DNA of 38,851 nucleotides from assembly GCA_041167105.1 (NCBI GenBank), contig JBEEGX010000118.1, positions 1-38,851 of the forward strand, read 5' to 3'. Shown in pieces: positions 9,138-18,181 of the stretch. Made by a program: the position numbers and the translations under genes. This stretch comes from JAJPGZ01 sp041167105 (GTDB taxonomy: Bacteria > Verrucomicrobiota > Verrucomicrobiia > Chthoniobacterales > UBA10450). Under the pieces are notes generated by a model. It did not search any database. It worked only from the letters and a program-made list of their open reading frames with translations, and was not told where the DNA came from. The stretch's first letter is position 1; the number at the start of each line of letters is the position of its first letter.

Positions 9138-12100
9138 TTACGACTGCTTCCAGCCGTTTCCGTTTCCGTCGCCGCCATTCGCGCGGGCGAGCGCGTACTC
9201 CGGCGCAAGATCGACATCTTCATCTGAGGGCTCTTCAACGGGCCCGCCTTCCTTGCGATGATCTTTAGCTATGAGCATGTAGAGCGATGGCACGATGAAC
9301 AACGTGAAGATTGTTCCGATGGTCATTCCGCCGACGAGCACGAGACCAATGGACCTCCGCGCCTCCGCACCGGCACCTGTGACAAGCGTAAGCGGAAAGT
9401 GACCGGCCACGGTCGCGACGCTCGTCATCATGATAGGACGCAAACGGATCCGTGCCGCTTCCGCTATAGCTGCCAATTTCTTGCGTCCTTGGCGCTGCAG
9501 CTCGTTGGCGAACTGTACGATCAAGATTCCGTTTTTCGCTACGAGTCCTACCAACGTGACGAGTCCGACTTGAGAATAAATATTGAATGAGGTTGTCAGG
9601 CGTTCAGGAGGAAAAAATGTTCCAAACGGCATCTTGAGAAACATGAAGATGCCGGCGCCGAAAAGCGCGAGCGGCACCGAACCGAGCAGGATGATAAATG
9701 GATCGCGGAAGCTGTTGAACTGCGCGGCGAGGACGAGAAAGATGAGCACGATGGCGAGGCCGAAGACCGCGCCGAACTTGCTGCCTTCGATTCGCAATTG
9801 GCGCGAGCCGCCTGTGTAATCGACGACATAACCGGCCGGCAAAACTTTGTGAGCTTCGTCTTCGAGGAACTTCAACGCGGTGTCGACGGAACCCGCCGGC
9901 ACGCCGCTGATGGTGACGGCGTTGAGTTGCTGCATGCGATTGAGCGAGCGCGCGACCGTTTTTCGTTCGATCGTGGCGATGGTGCTCAGCGGCACGAGCT
10001 GATGGTTAGGCCCGGTCACGTAAATGTTCTGCAGTTGTTCCGGGTTCAATCGATCGACGCGTTTGATCTGCGGGATGACTTTGTAACTCAGGCCTTCCAT
10101 GTTGAATCGGTTAACGAAATTGCCGCCGATGCTCGCGGACAAGTCGGCGCCGACCTGCTGCATATCGAGGCCCATGGCTGAAACTTTGTCGTGATCGAAA
10201 ACGATCTGCGCCTGCGGTTGATCGATTTTCGTGTCGATATCGCCGAATTGAAACACGTGCGCCTGCATCGCTTTCAAAAAGATTTGTCGCGCCAAATCCA
10301 GAATGCGTTCCTGGCTCGCGGTCGAAGCGATGACAAAACTCACTGGAAAATTATCACTGCCCGGTAGCGCTTCCGGCATGATCGGGAACATTTGGATCCC
10401 CGGAATAGCGCCAAGTTTTGCCTGCACTGTCGGCAGGTAATCTTTCGTCGGCGTTTTGCGCGTGCCCCACGGTTTCAAAACCATTCCGCCAAATCCGCTG
10501 CTCGGATTGGTAATTTGAAAGGTGAACCGCGTGTCCGGAATATCTTTGAAAACTTTACCGGCCGCGTCGGCATAACGAATCGTGTCGTCGATCGTCGCGT
10601 TCGCCGGCGCAGTGATGATGCCGAAGATGACGCCCTGATCTTCCTTCGGCGCGAGTTCTTTCGTCGCCACTTTCGGGATCGTCACGAACATGAAGAGCGC
10701 AAGCAGCGAGATGCCGCCCCAAACGATGTACACCGCCGGGCGCGCGTTCAGTGTGCGATCGAGATGGTTCCCGTACCACTCGCGAAAGCGATCGAACGTG
10801 CGATTGACCCAGCCGCTGAATCCTTGATCGACATGTTCGGCGCGCAATAAATTCGCCGCCATCATCGGTGACAACACCAGCGCAACAACGCCGGAAATAA
10901 AAACCGCGCCGGCCAGCGTGAGCGCGAATTCGCGAAACAGCGCACCCGTTAGGCCCCCCTGCAGCGCAATCGGTGTGTAGACCGCGGCCAACGTAATGGT
11001 CATGGCAATGATCGGCCCGATTAGCTCACGCGCGCCAACCAGCGCCGCGTCCACGCGCGACAAGCCTTCGCGCATATGACGTTCGACGTTCTCGACGACA
11101 ACGATCGCGTCATCGACCACCAATCCGACCGAGAGAACAATCGCCAGCAGCGTCAGCAGATTCAGCGTGAAGCCGAACAGCTGCATCAAAAACAGCGCGC
11201 CGATGAGTGAAATCGGAATCGCGACGATCGGCACAATCACAGAGCGGACCGATCCGAGGAACAAGAAGATCACCACCATGACGATGAGCAATGTGTCGAT
11301 CAAAGTTTTCACGACTTCGTGAATGGCGTCGTTGATGTACGCGGTCGCGTCGTAGGCCATCTCGCCGGTCATGCCGCTCGGCAGTTCTTTCTTGATTTGC
11401 TCCAGCTCCGTTCGCACGCGCTTGATCACATCGACCGAATTCGCGTTCGGCAGCACCCAGATTCCCATGAACACTGCCTTCTGGCCGGAGAAACGGACTT
11501 CCGTGTTGTAATCTTCCGCGCCCAGAACGACGTCGGCGATGTCGCCCACCCTAACGAGTGTGCCTTTTTCCTGCCGCACCACCAGTTGTTTGAATTGCTC
11601 CGCTGTGTGCAGGTCCGTGTTCGCCGTCAGATTGACCTGAAGCAATGAACCCTTCGTGCTTCCGACCGCGGCCAGATAATTGTTGCGCGACAGCGCACTG
11701 CGAACGTCAGCCGGACTAATGTTCAGCGCCGCCATCCGCTCCGGTTTCATCCAGATGCGCATCGCAAACGTGCGCCCGCCCAGAATGTCGGCTTTTTGCA
11801 CGCCGCCGACTGCCGTCAACCGCGGTTGCACCAGGCGCACCATGTAATCTGTCACTTCGTTAGGCTGAAGAATGTTCGAGGTGAAACTCAGATAGGCCGA
11901 CGCGAATTGCGAATCCGCCGCCTGGATCGCGATCACCGGAATCTCCGCTTCCGGCGGAAGGTCGCGCCGAATCGCGTCCACTTTCGAGCTGATATCGGAG
12001 AGCGCTTTGTTCGCGTCGTAATTTAATTTCAAGCGCGCTGTGATGGTCGAAACGCTCTGCTGACTTTGCGATTGGATGTAATCGATCCCGTCCGCCGCCG

Positions 12101-12317
12101 CGATCGCACGCTCGAGCGGCGTGGTGATAAATCCCCTAACGAGCTCAGCATCTGCGCCGATGTAAGCGGTCGTCACTGTAATGGACGCGATGTCGCTGCG
12201 CGGATATTGCCGCACGTTGATCGTCTTCATCGCCTGCAATCCCGCGATGAGAATGACGAAGCTCACCACCATCGCCAGCACTGGCCGGCGAATGAAAAGA
12301 TCAGTGAAAGAGTTCAT
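9138..12317 (-). CDS. RND multidrug efflux permease (AcrB/MexB/MexF-like)
   Basis: Complete 1059-residue HAE1-family RND pump. The N-terminus NSFTDLFIRRPVLAMVVSF is the typical first helix; the proton relay is present as LVVDDAIVVVENVERHM in the fourth helix and LVAKNGILIVQFANELQ in the tenth; two large periplasmic loops and twelve transmembrane helices are expected. It is the last gene of a TetR-adaptor-RND unit on the minus strand, 23 bases after the adaptor stop, with no outer-membrane channel gene following. The tail is glycine/asparagine rich (NGGDGNGNG). Over 3.2 kb it holds only one word-1 copy, near its 3' end (9207, DVDL), but five cores of word 2, an unusual split compared with the rest of the window. 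Substrates are unknown. Confidence 0.95.
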   Translation of the reverse strand: MNSFTDLFIRRPVLAMVVSFVILIAGLQAMKTINVRQYPRSDIASITVTTAYIGADAELVRGFITTPLERAIAAADGIDYIQSQSQQSVSTITARLKLNYDANKALSDISSKVDAIRRDLPPEAEIPVIAIQAADSQFASAYLSFTSNILQPNEVTDYMVRLVQPRLTAVGGVQKADILGGRTFAMRIWMKPERMAALNISPADVRSALSRNNYLAAVGSTKGSLLQVNLTANTDLHTAEQFKQLVVRQEKGTLVRVGDIADVVLGAEDYNTEVRFSGQKAVFMGIWVLPNANSVDVIKRVRTELEQIKKELPSGMTGEMAYDATAYINDAIHEVVKTLIDTLLIVMVVIFLFLGSVRSVIVPIVAIPISLIGALFLMQLFGFTLNLLTLLAIVLSVGLVVDDAIVVVENVERHMREGLSRVDAALVGARELIGPIIAMTITLAAVYTPIALQGGLTGALFREFALTLAGAVFISGVVALVLSPMMAANLLRAEHVDQGFSGWVNRTFDRFREWYGNHLDRTLNARPAVYIVWGGISLLALFMFVTIPKVATKELAPKEDQGVIFGIITAPANATIDDTIRYADAAGKVFKDIPDTRFTFQITNPSSGFGGMVLKPWGTRKTPTKDYLPTVQAKLGAIPGIQMFPIMPEALPGSDNFPVSFVIASTASQERILDLARQIFLKAMQAHVFQFGDIDTKIDQPQAQIVFDHDKVSAMGLDMQQVGADLSASIGGNFVNRFNMEGLSYKVIPQIKRVDRLNPEQLQNIYVTGPNHQLVPLSTIATIERKTVARSLNRMQQLNAVTISGVPAGSVDTALKFLEDEAHKVLPAGYVVDYTGGSRQLRIEGSKFGAVFGLAIVLIFLVLAAQFNSFRDPFIILLGSVPLALFGAGIFMFLKMPFGTFFPPERLTTSFNIYSQVGLVTLVGLVAKNGILIVQFANELQRQGRKKLAAIAEAARIRLRPIMMTSVATVAGHFPLTLVTGAGAEARRSIGLVLVGGMTIGTIFTLFIVPSLYMLIAKDHRKEGGPVEEPSDEDVDLAPEYALARANGGDGNGNGWKQS

Positions 12318-12340
12318 GTCGCTCTTGGCAGATGTCGATC

Positions 12341-13480
12341 TTAGGTGTCTGCCGGTTTCGGATTCAGCTGCGGCTTCGGGGCCAGATCATTGTTGATCAC
12401 CACCGGCATTCCATTGCGCAATTTGAAAACGCCCGTGCTCACAATCGTGTCGCCCGCCTTCAATCCTTGCGTGATCGAAACAAAATCTCCGCGCGCCTCG
12501 CCCACGCGCACGAACGCCTGCTTTAACACCTGCGTCTCCTTCTTCGTTTTCTCATCCATCTTTTTCTCGATCACGTAAACCGAGTCGCCAAACGGGGCGT
12601 AAGAAACTGCCGAGCCCGGCACGACGAGCGTTTTTTGTTTTTCCGGCAACACCACTTCCACTTTCGCAAACATTCCCGGCCGCAAAACGTGATCGTGATT
12701 TTCCAGCGTCGCTTGCAAACCGACATTGCGCGTGATCGGATCGACCGACGAATTAATCGCCGTCAATTTCCCGGGGAAATCACGGCCGTCCACGGCGTCG
12801 CTCGTCACCTTCACGTCGAGCCCCTGCGACAAACGCGTGAGAAATTGCTGCGGCAATGCAAAATCGACAAACACCGGATCGAGCGCCTGCAACGACACGA
12901 CTTGCTGACCGGGATTTATCATTTGCCCGACATTCACCTGGCGAATGCCTAACTGACCATCGAACGGCGCGCGCACTTCCTTTTTCTCAACGGCGCCTTC
13001 CTTTTGTTTCAACTTGGACTCCGCGGCATCGAGTTCCGCTTTTGAAATCACTTTGCGCGCGGCCAAATCGCGCGTGCGCATGAGATCACTTCGCGCCAAT
13101 GCCAAATCAGCGTCCTCCGAAGTGGCAGCAAGCCTAACGAGCACATCGTCCTTCTTCGCTACGCCGCCATTTTGAAATTTAATTTCGGCGACAACGCCGC
13201 CGAGCTCGGACGAAACAACCGCGCCTTGCACCGCCGACACACTTCCCACGGCCGATAACGTCGGCGCCCAATCTTCTTCCTTCACTTGTGCGCTCGACAC
13301 CGTCGTCGGCGGCATCACCATCGGCGACGACGCCATCTTCACGATTTGCAGCGCTTTGATGCCGACGAGTACGAGCAACAACGCGCCGATCCCGAGCACC
13401 GCACGGGTGATCGGTCTGCGTCGTGATTTTTTTGTCTGCTCAGCCACAGGTCTCGCTACGTCATGCATATGCTGCTTCAC
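12341..13480 (-). CDS. RND periplasmic adaptor (membrane fusion protein, AcrA/MexE-like)
   Basis: Links the RND pump to an outer-membrane channel. The 379 residues have an N-terminal membrane anchor (about 24-46), a barrel-sandwich/lipoyl half with VSSELGGVVAEIKFQNGGVAKKDDVLVRL, a short coiled-coil hairpin, a second lipoyl half with RAPFDGQLGIRQVNVGQMINPGQ, and a C-terminal beta-barrel region. The listed start is a GTG at 13480; an in-frame ATG at 13468 (residue 5) is a good alternative. It overlaps the TetR stop by 20 bases from the GTG or 8 from the ATG, so coupled expression is likely. The stop TAA is part of a word-1 copy read on the minus strand (TAAGATCGACA, word at 12333). No word-1 copy is inside the gene; two word-2 cores are (12947, 13132). 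Confidence 0.93.
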   Translation of the reverse strand: MKQHMHDVARPVAEQTKKSRRRPITRAVLGIGALLLVLVGIKALQIVKMASSPMVMPPTTVSSAQVKEEDWAPTLSAVGSVSAVQGAVVSSELGGVVAEIKFQNGGVAKKDDVLVRLAATSEDADLALARSDLMRTRDLAARKVISKAELDAAESKLKQKEGAVEKKEVRAPFDGQLGIRQVNVGQMINPGQQVVSLQALDPVFVDFALPQQFLTRLSQGLDVKVTSDAVDGRDFPGKLTAINSSVDPITRNVGLQATLENHDHVLRPGMFAKVEVVLPEKQKTLVVPGSAVSYAPFGDSVYVIEKKMDEKTKKETQVLKQAFVRVGEARGDFVSITQGLKAGDTIVSTGVFKLRNGMPVVINNDLAPKPQLNPKPADT

Positions 13481-14099
13481 TTTCCGTCTTGAACAACAAC
13501 CGCCACAGGCGCCGCGTCACTTCCAGCTGACGCGTCCGCCGTTCCGCCGCCGTCATCTCCTGTGGCTGCAGCACATCGCGCATCAACATTCCGCGCGCGA
13601 CTGCGTAAATCAATTCCGCCACTTCGTTAGGTGCAAGCCCGTGCGCCGTTCGCTCCACTTCCGGGGAACGCGCGATCAAATCCGTTAGGCCGTTGATCGC
13701 CGTCTCCAGAACGTCGCGAATCATGTCCGCCACGGGCGGATTGCGCGCCGCTTCCGAGTAAAGATCGACAACGAACGCCGATTGCACCTTCGGCGAGTCA
13801 TCGCAGCAATGCGCCGTGAACAAAATCTCGAGCGACTCGAGCAACGTCGGCGCCTGCCCCGCGCGCTCGAGCAATTCCTGGATGTGCTTTTTGTGCCGGT
13901 CCGCCATCGCCGCGATCACCGCCTCCTTGTTCGCGAAGTAGCGATAGATCAACCCAACACTAATACCCGCTTCCGCCGAGATATCGTGCATGCTCGTCTG
14001 ATGAAATCCGCGCTTGGCGAAACAGACAATCGCCGCCTCGATAATCTGCATCGGCCGATCGACATTCGGCTCCGGCGTTGGGGTAAGTGTTTGTGACAT
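13461..14099 (-). CDS. TetR/AcrR-family transcriptional repressor
   Basis: Probable local repressor of the downstream adaptor-RND operon. The 212 residues begin with a typical TetR DNA-binding domain: IIEAAIVCFAKRGFHQTSMHDISAEAGISVGLIYRYFANKEAV in order, with the recognition helix around ISVGLIYRYF (about 51-60). The C-terminal ligand-binding half is alpha-helical and variable, as usual. ATG at 14099 with the perfect palindrome 14122-14139 lying 22 bases upstream, well placed for autorepression. One word-1 copy (13761, coding VVDLYSE) and two word-2 cores (13624, 13682) are inside. The inducer is unknown. Confidence 0.92.
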   Translation of the reverse strand: MSQTLTPTPEPNVDRPMQIIEAAIVCFAKRGFHQTSMHDISAEAGISVGLIYRYFANKEAVIAAMADRHKKHIQELLERAGQAPTLLESLEILFTAHCCDDSPKVQSAFVVDLYSEAARNPPVADMIRDVLETAINGLTDLIARSPEVERTAHGLAPNEVAELIYAVARGMLMRDVLQPQEMTAAERRTRQLEVTRRLWRLLFKTESEAAYA

Positions 14100-14121
14100 T
14101 GGAAGGTGAAGTTCGAGAAGA

Positions 14122-14139
14122 TGAATGAACGTTCATTCA
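14122..14139. promoter_or_regulatory. Perfect 18-bp palindrome, likely TetR-family operator
   Basis: TGAATGAACGTTCATTCA reads identically on both strands. It sits between the TetR start (14099) and the divergent tilS start (14204). Length, symmetry and place match operators of TetR-family repressors; binding by the adjacent repressor is inferred. Confidence 0.8.
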
Positions 14140-14159
14140 ATGTCAAATCTCCCTATGAA

Positions 14160-14194
14160 TTCGGCGTTGGACGTTCGGCGTTGAACGTTGAACG
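14160..14194 (+). repeat. Heptanucleotide tandem array, five units, upstream of tilS
   Basis: Units read TTCGGCG, TTGGACG, TTCGGCG, TTGAACG, TTGAACG, followed by a degenerate TTTGCTG just before the ATG at 14204. Consensus TTSRRCG with exact 7-base period. It occupies the place of the ribosome-binding region and no purine-rich Shine-Dalgarno is visible. It resembles in kind the heptameric short tandem repeats (STRR) of filamentous cyanobacteria; any effect on tilS expression is inference. Confidence 0.75.
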
Positions 14195-14203
14195 TTTGCT
14201 GCG

Positions 14204-15148
14204 ATGGCGCTGCTGGATATGAAAAAAGTTGTCCGCGATTTTCCGCGGACGCGCCGCTATCTCATCGGCGTCTCCGGCGGCCGCGATTCGGTCGCGCTCC
14301 TGCATCAACTTGTCGATCTTGGCTATCGAAATCTCATCCTCTGCCATCTCAATCACGAACTCCGCGGCCGCGCCAGCGACGCCGATGCACGCTTTGTCAA
14401 AAAGGTCGCTGCAAAGTACGATGTCGATCTTGCCATCGGCTCAACAAATGTGCGCGCGTTGGCCACGAAGAAGAAAATGTCGACCGAGACCGCGGCCAGA
14501 GCAGCGCGCTATTCGTTCTTCGCCAAAATCGCGCGACGCGAACAATGTCCGATTATTTTCCTCGCGCATCACGCCGATGATCTTGTCGAAACTTTTTTGA
14601 TGAATCTCTTTCGCGGCGCCGGCACCACTGGCCTGAGCGCAATGCGCGAAGTGGCAACGCGCCGCATCGACGATGTCGGTCTTACGATCGTTAGGCCCCT
14701 GCTCGCCGCCTGGCGCGAGGACATCGACAAATATGTCCGCCGTCATCGTTTGAAATTCCGCGACGACGCTTCGAACAAAAACATCGAGCCATTACGCAAC
14801 CGCATTCGTCATCGCGTCATTCCGTATTTGGAAAAAACGATTGGCCGGAAACTTCGCCAAAATATTTGGCGAACGGCAATGATCGCGTCGGAAGAAGAAA
14901 ATTTCTTCGAGACGCTTTTGCCAAGAAACCTGACGACGCTCGCGGTGAAACCACTGCGCGAAATGTCAGTCGCTCTTCAGCGTCGCACGCTTCGCCAGTG
15001 GCTCGGAGACGCGAGCGTGTCCAATATTGGTTTCGACTTAATCGAGCGCGTCCGTCAACTGATCGACTCCGCCGCCCGCGTCGCCAAAACAAATCTCCCG
15101 CAAGATCGACATGTTCGTCGTCGCGCTGGAAAGCTGTTCATGGAATAG
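14204..15148 (+). CDS. tilS: tRNA(Ile)-lysidine synthase
   Basis: Converts the wobble cytidine of tRNA-Ile(CAU) to lysidine with ATP and lysine, making the tRNA read AUA; essential in most bacteria. The PP-loop motif SGGRDS is at 24-29, with the family signature LAHHADDLVETFLMNLFRGAG and the following GLSAM and RPLL blocks. At 314 residues it is the short form, lacking most of the C-terminal tRNA-binding extension of E. coli TilS (about 430), as in Aquifex. ATG at 14204 lies directly after the heptamer array. Three word-1 copies (14311 VDL, 14422 DVDL, 15102 QDRH) are inside. Ten bases separate it from gltX, so the two are probably cotranscribed. Confidence 0.93.
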   Translation: MALLDMKKVVRDFPRTRRYLIGVSGGRDSVALLHQLVDLGYRNLILCHLNHELRGRASDADARFVKKVAAKYDVDLAIGSTNVRALATKKKMSTETAARAARYSFFAKIARREQCPIIFLAHHADDLVETFLMNLFRGAGTTGLSAMREVATRRIDDVGLTIVRPLLAAWREDIDKYVRRHRLKFRDDASNKNIEPLRNRIRHRVIPYLEKTIGRKLRQNIWRTAMIASEEENFFETLLPRNLTTLAVKPLREMSVALQRRTLRQWLGDASVSNIGFDLIERVRQLIDSAARVAKTNLPQDRHVRRRAGKLFME

Positions 15149-15157
15149 ATTCGGGAG

Positions 15158-16483
15158 ATGAGCACTGAAGTCCGCGTCCGTTTCGCTCCGTCGCCCACCG
15201 GCTATCTCCACATCGGCGGCGCGCGCACCGCGCTATTCAACTGGCTCTTCGCGCGACATCACGGCGGCAAATTCGTTCTGCGCATCGAGGACACCGACAA
15301 AGCGCGTAACACCGAAGAAGCCGCCGCTGCAATTTACGACGGACTGAAATGGCTCGGCCTAAACTGGGACGAAGGCCCGCACGTCGGCGGAGATTTCGGT
15401 CCGTATTTCCAAAGCCAGCGCGATGTAATCTACCAACGCGCCTTGAAAAAACTTCAAGATGCCGGCCACATCTTCGAAGACGGCGGCGCGCTGCGTTTCC
15501 GCTCACCGCGCGAGCACGTCATTGTCGATGATATCGTCTGCGGCAAAATCGATTTCGATTTGTCGAACGAAGAAACGCATCCCGACATGACGATCCGGCG
15601 GCCGGACGGCTCGTGGATTTTCCATTTCGTCAACGTCGTGGACGACATCGAGATGAAAATCTCGCACGTCATCCGCGGCGAAGATCATCTCTCGAACACG
15701 CCGAAGCACATTGAGATCTACCGCGCGCTCGGCGCCGAGCCGCCGCAGTTCGCGCACATTCCGCTCATCATGAATCGCGACGGCTCGAAGATGAGCAAGC
15801 GCGATCAAGGCGCGAGCGTCGCCTATTATATACAGCGCGGATTTCTCCCGCACGCCGTGCGCAATTATCTTTGCCTGCTCGGTTGGTCGCCGAAAGATGA
15901 TCGCGAGAAGATCGACATCGACGAAATCGTCCGGCTGTTCGACCTCGGCAAAGTCCACCGCAATGCGGCGACGTTCGATCCGGCGAAGCTGCATTGGCTA
16001 AACGGCGAATACGCGCGCGACCTGAGCGATGCGGACTTTTACGAGCGCGCCGTCGCAGCGTTGCGCTCAGGCGGCGTTAAGATCGACAATTACCCTAACG
16101 AATACGTCCGCGGCGCGATCGCGACCTGCAAAGGCAAGATCAACGTCTTCGACGAGCTGCCCGCCTACGCCGGTTTCTATTTCACCGATGACATCAGCTT
16201 TAATCCCGAAGGCGTTGCGAAAAATTTCACGGTTGAAAACAAACCGCGACTGCAAGCCGTGCGCGATGCGTTCGCGAAGATCGACAACTTCAACGCCACT
16301 GAAATCGAAATGACCATGAAATCGGTCGCGAAAGGTCTCGGCGTAAAAGTCGGCGCGATCGTTCATCCGGCGCGGCTCGCCGTCACCGGCAGCAACGCCG
16401 GCCCGAGTTTGTATCATCTGCTCGAAGTACTCGGCAAAGAGAAGGTGCTCGCGCGCATCGATCGCGCGCTCGCTACTTTCTAG
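15158..16483 (+). CDS. gltX: Glutamate--tRNA ligase
   Basis: Charges tRNA-Glu with glutamate in the cytoplasm. A class I synthetase of 441 residues with FAPSPTGYLHIGGARTALFNW (HIGH-type motif HIGG at 18-21), the IEDTD block, VIRGEDHLSNTPKH, and the KMSKS-type loop SKMSKRDQG. Preceded by GAGATGAGC with a GGGAG Shine-Dalgarno-like run a few bases upstream of the ATG at 15158. Convergent with glnS and overlapping its 3' end by 11 bases. Having both GltX and GlnS suggests this GltX is discriminating and that Gln-tRNA is made directly, although a GatCAB route elsewhere cannot be excluded. Three word-1 copies, all as KID (15908, 16079, 16277), and a word-2 variant at 16093 lie in the C-terminal third. 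Confidence 0.96.
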   Translation: MSTEVRVRFAPSPTGYLHIGGARTALFNWLFARHHGGKFVLRIEDTDKARNTEEAAAAIYDGLKWLGLNWDEGPHVGGDFGPYFQSQRDVIYQRALKKLQDAGHIFEDGGALRFRSPREHVIVDDIVCGKIDFDLSNEETHPDMTIRRPDGSWIFHFVNVVDDIEMKISHVIRGEDHLSNTPKHIEIYRALGAEPPQFAHIPLIMNRDGSKMSKRDQGASVAYYIQRGFLPHAVRNYLCLLGWSPKDDREKIDIDEIVRLFDLGKVHRNAATFDPAKLHWLNGEYARDLSDADFYERAVAALRSGGVKIDNYPNEYVRGAIATCKGKINVFDELPAYAGFYFTDDISFNPEGVAKNFTVENKPRLQAVRDAFAKIDNFNATEIEMTMKSVAKGLGVKVGAIVHPARLAVTGSNAGPSLYHLLEVLGKEKVLARIDRALATF

Positions 16484-18152
16484 CTTCCTTCGCCCACATG
16501 TCGCGCATCGTGATCGTGCGGTTCCACACTTGCCGATTTTGCGCGGTATCAGAATCGAGCGTGAAATAGCCGAGCCGTTCAAACTGGTATCGCTCGTTAG
16601 GCCGCGCGTCTTTGAGCGCCGGCTCGCATTTCGCGTTTACCACTTCGCGCGAGTTCGGATTGATGTAAGATTTGAAATCGCCCTCCGCGTCCGGTTCCGG
16701 AACGGTGAACAAGCGATCATACAATCGGACCTCGGCATCGACCGCATGTTGCGCGCTGACCCAGTGGATCGTCCCTTTCACTTTCCGGTTCGCCGTCGCG
16801 CCTCCCGATTTGCTCTCCATGTCGATCTTGCAACGAACCTCGGTCACGTTTCCGGATGAATCCTTAATCACCTCTTCGCATTGAATGATGTAGGCGTACT
16901 TCAAGCGCACTTCGCCGCCGGGTTTCAGCCGAAAGTATTTCGGCGGCGGATTCTCCATGAAATCGTCGCGCTCGATGAATAGCTCCCGTCCGAACGAAAT
17001 CTTGCGCGTGCCGGCGCTCGCGTCTTCCGGATTATTGATCGCGTCGAGCTCTTCGACTTTTCCTTCCGGCCAATTCGTTAGGACGACTTTGATCGGACGC
17101 AGAACGGCGAGCCGGCGCTGCGCGGTGCGATTGAATTCCTCACGCACCGCATGTTCGAGCACCGCCATTTCATTCAAGCTCGGATATTTTGTGATGCCGA
17201 TGTTGTAAGCGAACGATCGCAGCGCGCTCGCGGTGAGGCCGCGCCGGCGCAATCCCGCGATGGTGATCATGCGCGGATCGTCCCAGCCGCTCACGAGTCC
17301 GTCGTTCACGAGCTGGATCAGCTTTCGTTTGCTCATCACCGTGTAAGTGAGGTTCAAACGCGCGAACTCGATTTGCCGCGGACGCGGGTGGGGGAGCTCG
17401 AGCGCGTCGAGTATCCATTCGTAAAGTGGCCGGTGCACTTCGAACTCGAGCGTGCAAAGCGAATGCGTGATGCCCTCGATGTAATCGCTGAGCGTGTGCG
17501 CCCAATCGTACATCGGATAAATGCACCATTTATTTCCGGTATGGTGATGCTCGGCGTGACGAATGCGATACAGCACGGGATCGCGCAGCCAGATATTCGC
17601 GGCCGACATGTCGATCTTCGCGCGAAGTGTTTTCGTGCCGTCGGGAAATTCGCCCGCCTTCATTCGGCCTAACAAATCCAGATTCTCTTCCACCGAGCGG
17701 TTGCGAAACGGACTCTCTTTGCCCAACCGCCGATATTCATCCGTTTGCTCCGGCGACATCTCATCGACATACGCTTTTCCGCGCCGCGCAAGATCGACAG
17801 CGTACTCATAAAGCTTGTCGAAATAATCCGAAGTGTAGAGCGGCGCGCCGCCGAGATGTTTGTCCGCCCAGCCGCCGATCAACCAGCGCACATCGGCCAT
17901 GATCGACTCGACGTATTCCGTTTCCTCTTTCGCCGGATTCGTGTCGTCCATGCGAATGTTGCAAACGCCGCCGAACTCCTTCGCGATTCCGAAATTCAAC
18001 GCGATCGATTTCGCATGCCCGATGTGCAGATAACCGTTCGGCTCCGGCGGAAAACGCGTCACGATTTTCTTGTGTTTTCCCGTGCGCAAATCCTCGGCCA
18101 CGATTTCGCGAACGAAATCTGTTGGAGTTGGATTCTCAGCGGGCTCTGTCAT
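16473..18152 (-). CDS. glnS: Glutamine--tRNA ligase
   Basis: Charges tRNA-Gln directly with glutamine. Class I synthetase of 559 residues with RFPPEPNGYLHIGHAKSIALNF (HIGH at 43-46), the family block CNIRMDDTNP, and the KMSKS-type motif VMSKRKL; the C-terminal beta-barrel anticodon-binding domain is present in full (from about 340). Length and order fit E. coli GlnRS. ATG at 18152, 29 bases from the divergent aroE start. GlnRS is absent from many bacterial phyla, having spread by transfer from eukaryotes, so its presence is a useful lineage marker. Word-1 copies at 16820 (KID), 17609 (KID) and 17790 (VDL) are inside. Confidence 0.96.
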   Translation of the reverse strand: MTEPAENPTPTDFVREIVAEDLRTGKHKKIVTRFPPEPNGYLHIGHAKSIALNFGIAKEFGGVCNIRMDDTNPAKEETEYVESIMADVRWLIGGWADKHLGGAPLYTSDYFDKLYEYAVDLARRGKAYVDEMSPEQTDEYRRLGKESPFRNRSVEENLDLLGRMKAGEFPDGTKTLRAKIDMSAANIWLRDPVLYRIRHAEHHHTGNKWCIYPMYDWAHTLSDYIEGITHSLCTLEFEVHRPLYEWILDALELPHPRPRQIEFARLNLTYTVMSKRKLIQLVNDGLVSGWDDPRMITIAGLRRRGLTASALRSFAYNIGITKYPSLNEMAVLEHAVREEFNRTAQRRLAVLRPIKVVLTNWPEGKVEELDAINNPEDASAGTRKISFGRELFIERDDFMENPPPKYFRLKPGGEVRLKYAYIIQCEEVIKDSSGNVTEVRCKIDMESKSGGATANRKVKGTIHWVSAQHAVDAEVRLYDRLFTVPEPDAEGDFKSYINPNSREVVNAKCEPALKDARPNERYQFERLGYFTLDSDTAQNRQVWNRTITMRDMWAKEARK

Positions 18153-18181
18153 GATCTCGTGCGAAACTAGCAGACAAATTC

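Noticed and set aside
9207..9220. AAGATCGACATCTT as a true inverted repeat or terminator
   Set aside because: AAGAT and ATCTT can pair, but only some copies are followed by TCTT and most lie inside genes, so hairpin formation is not a general property.
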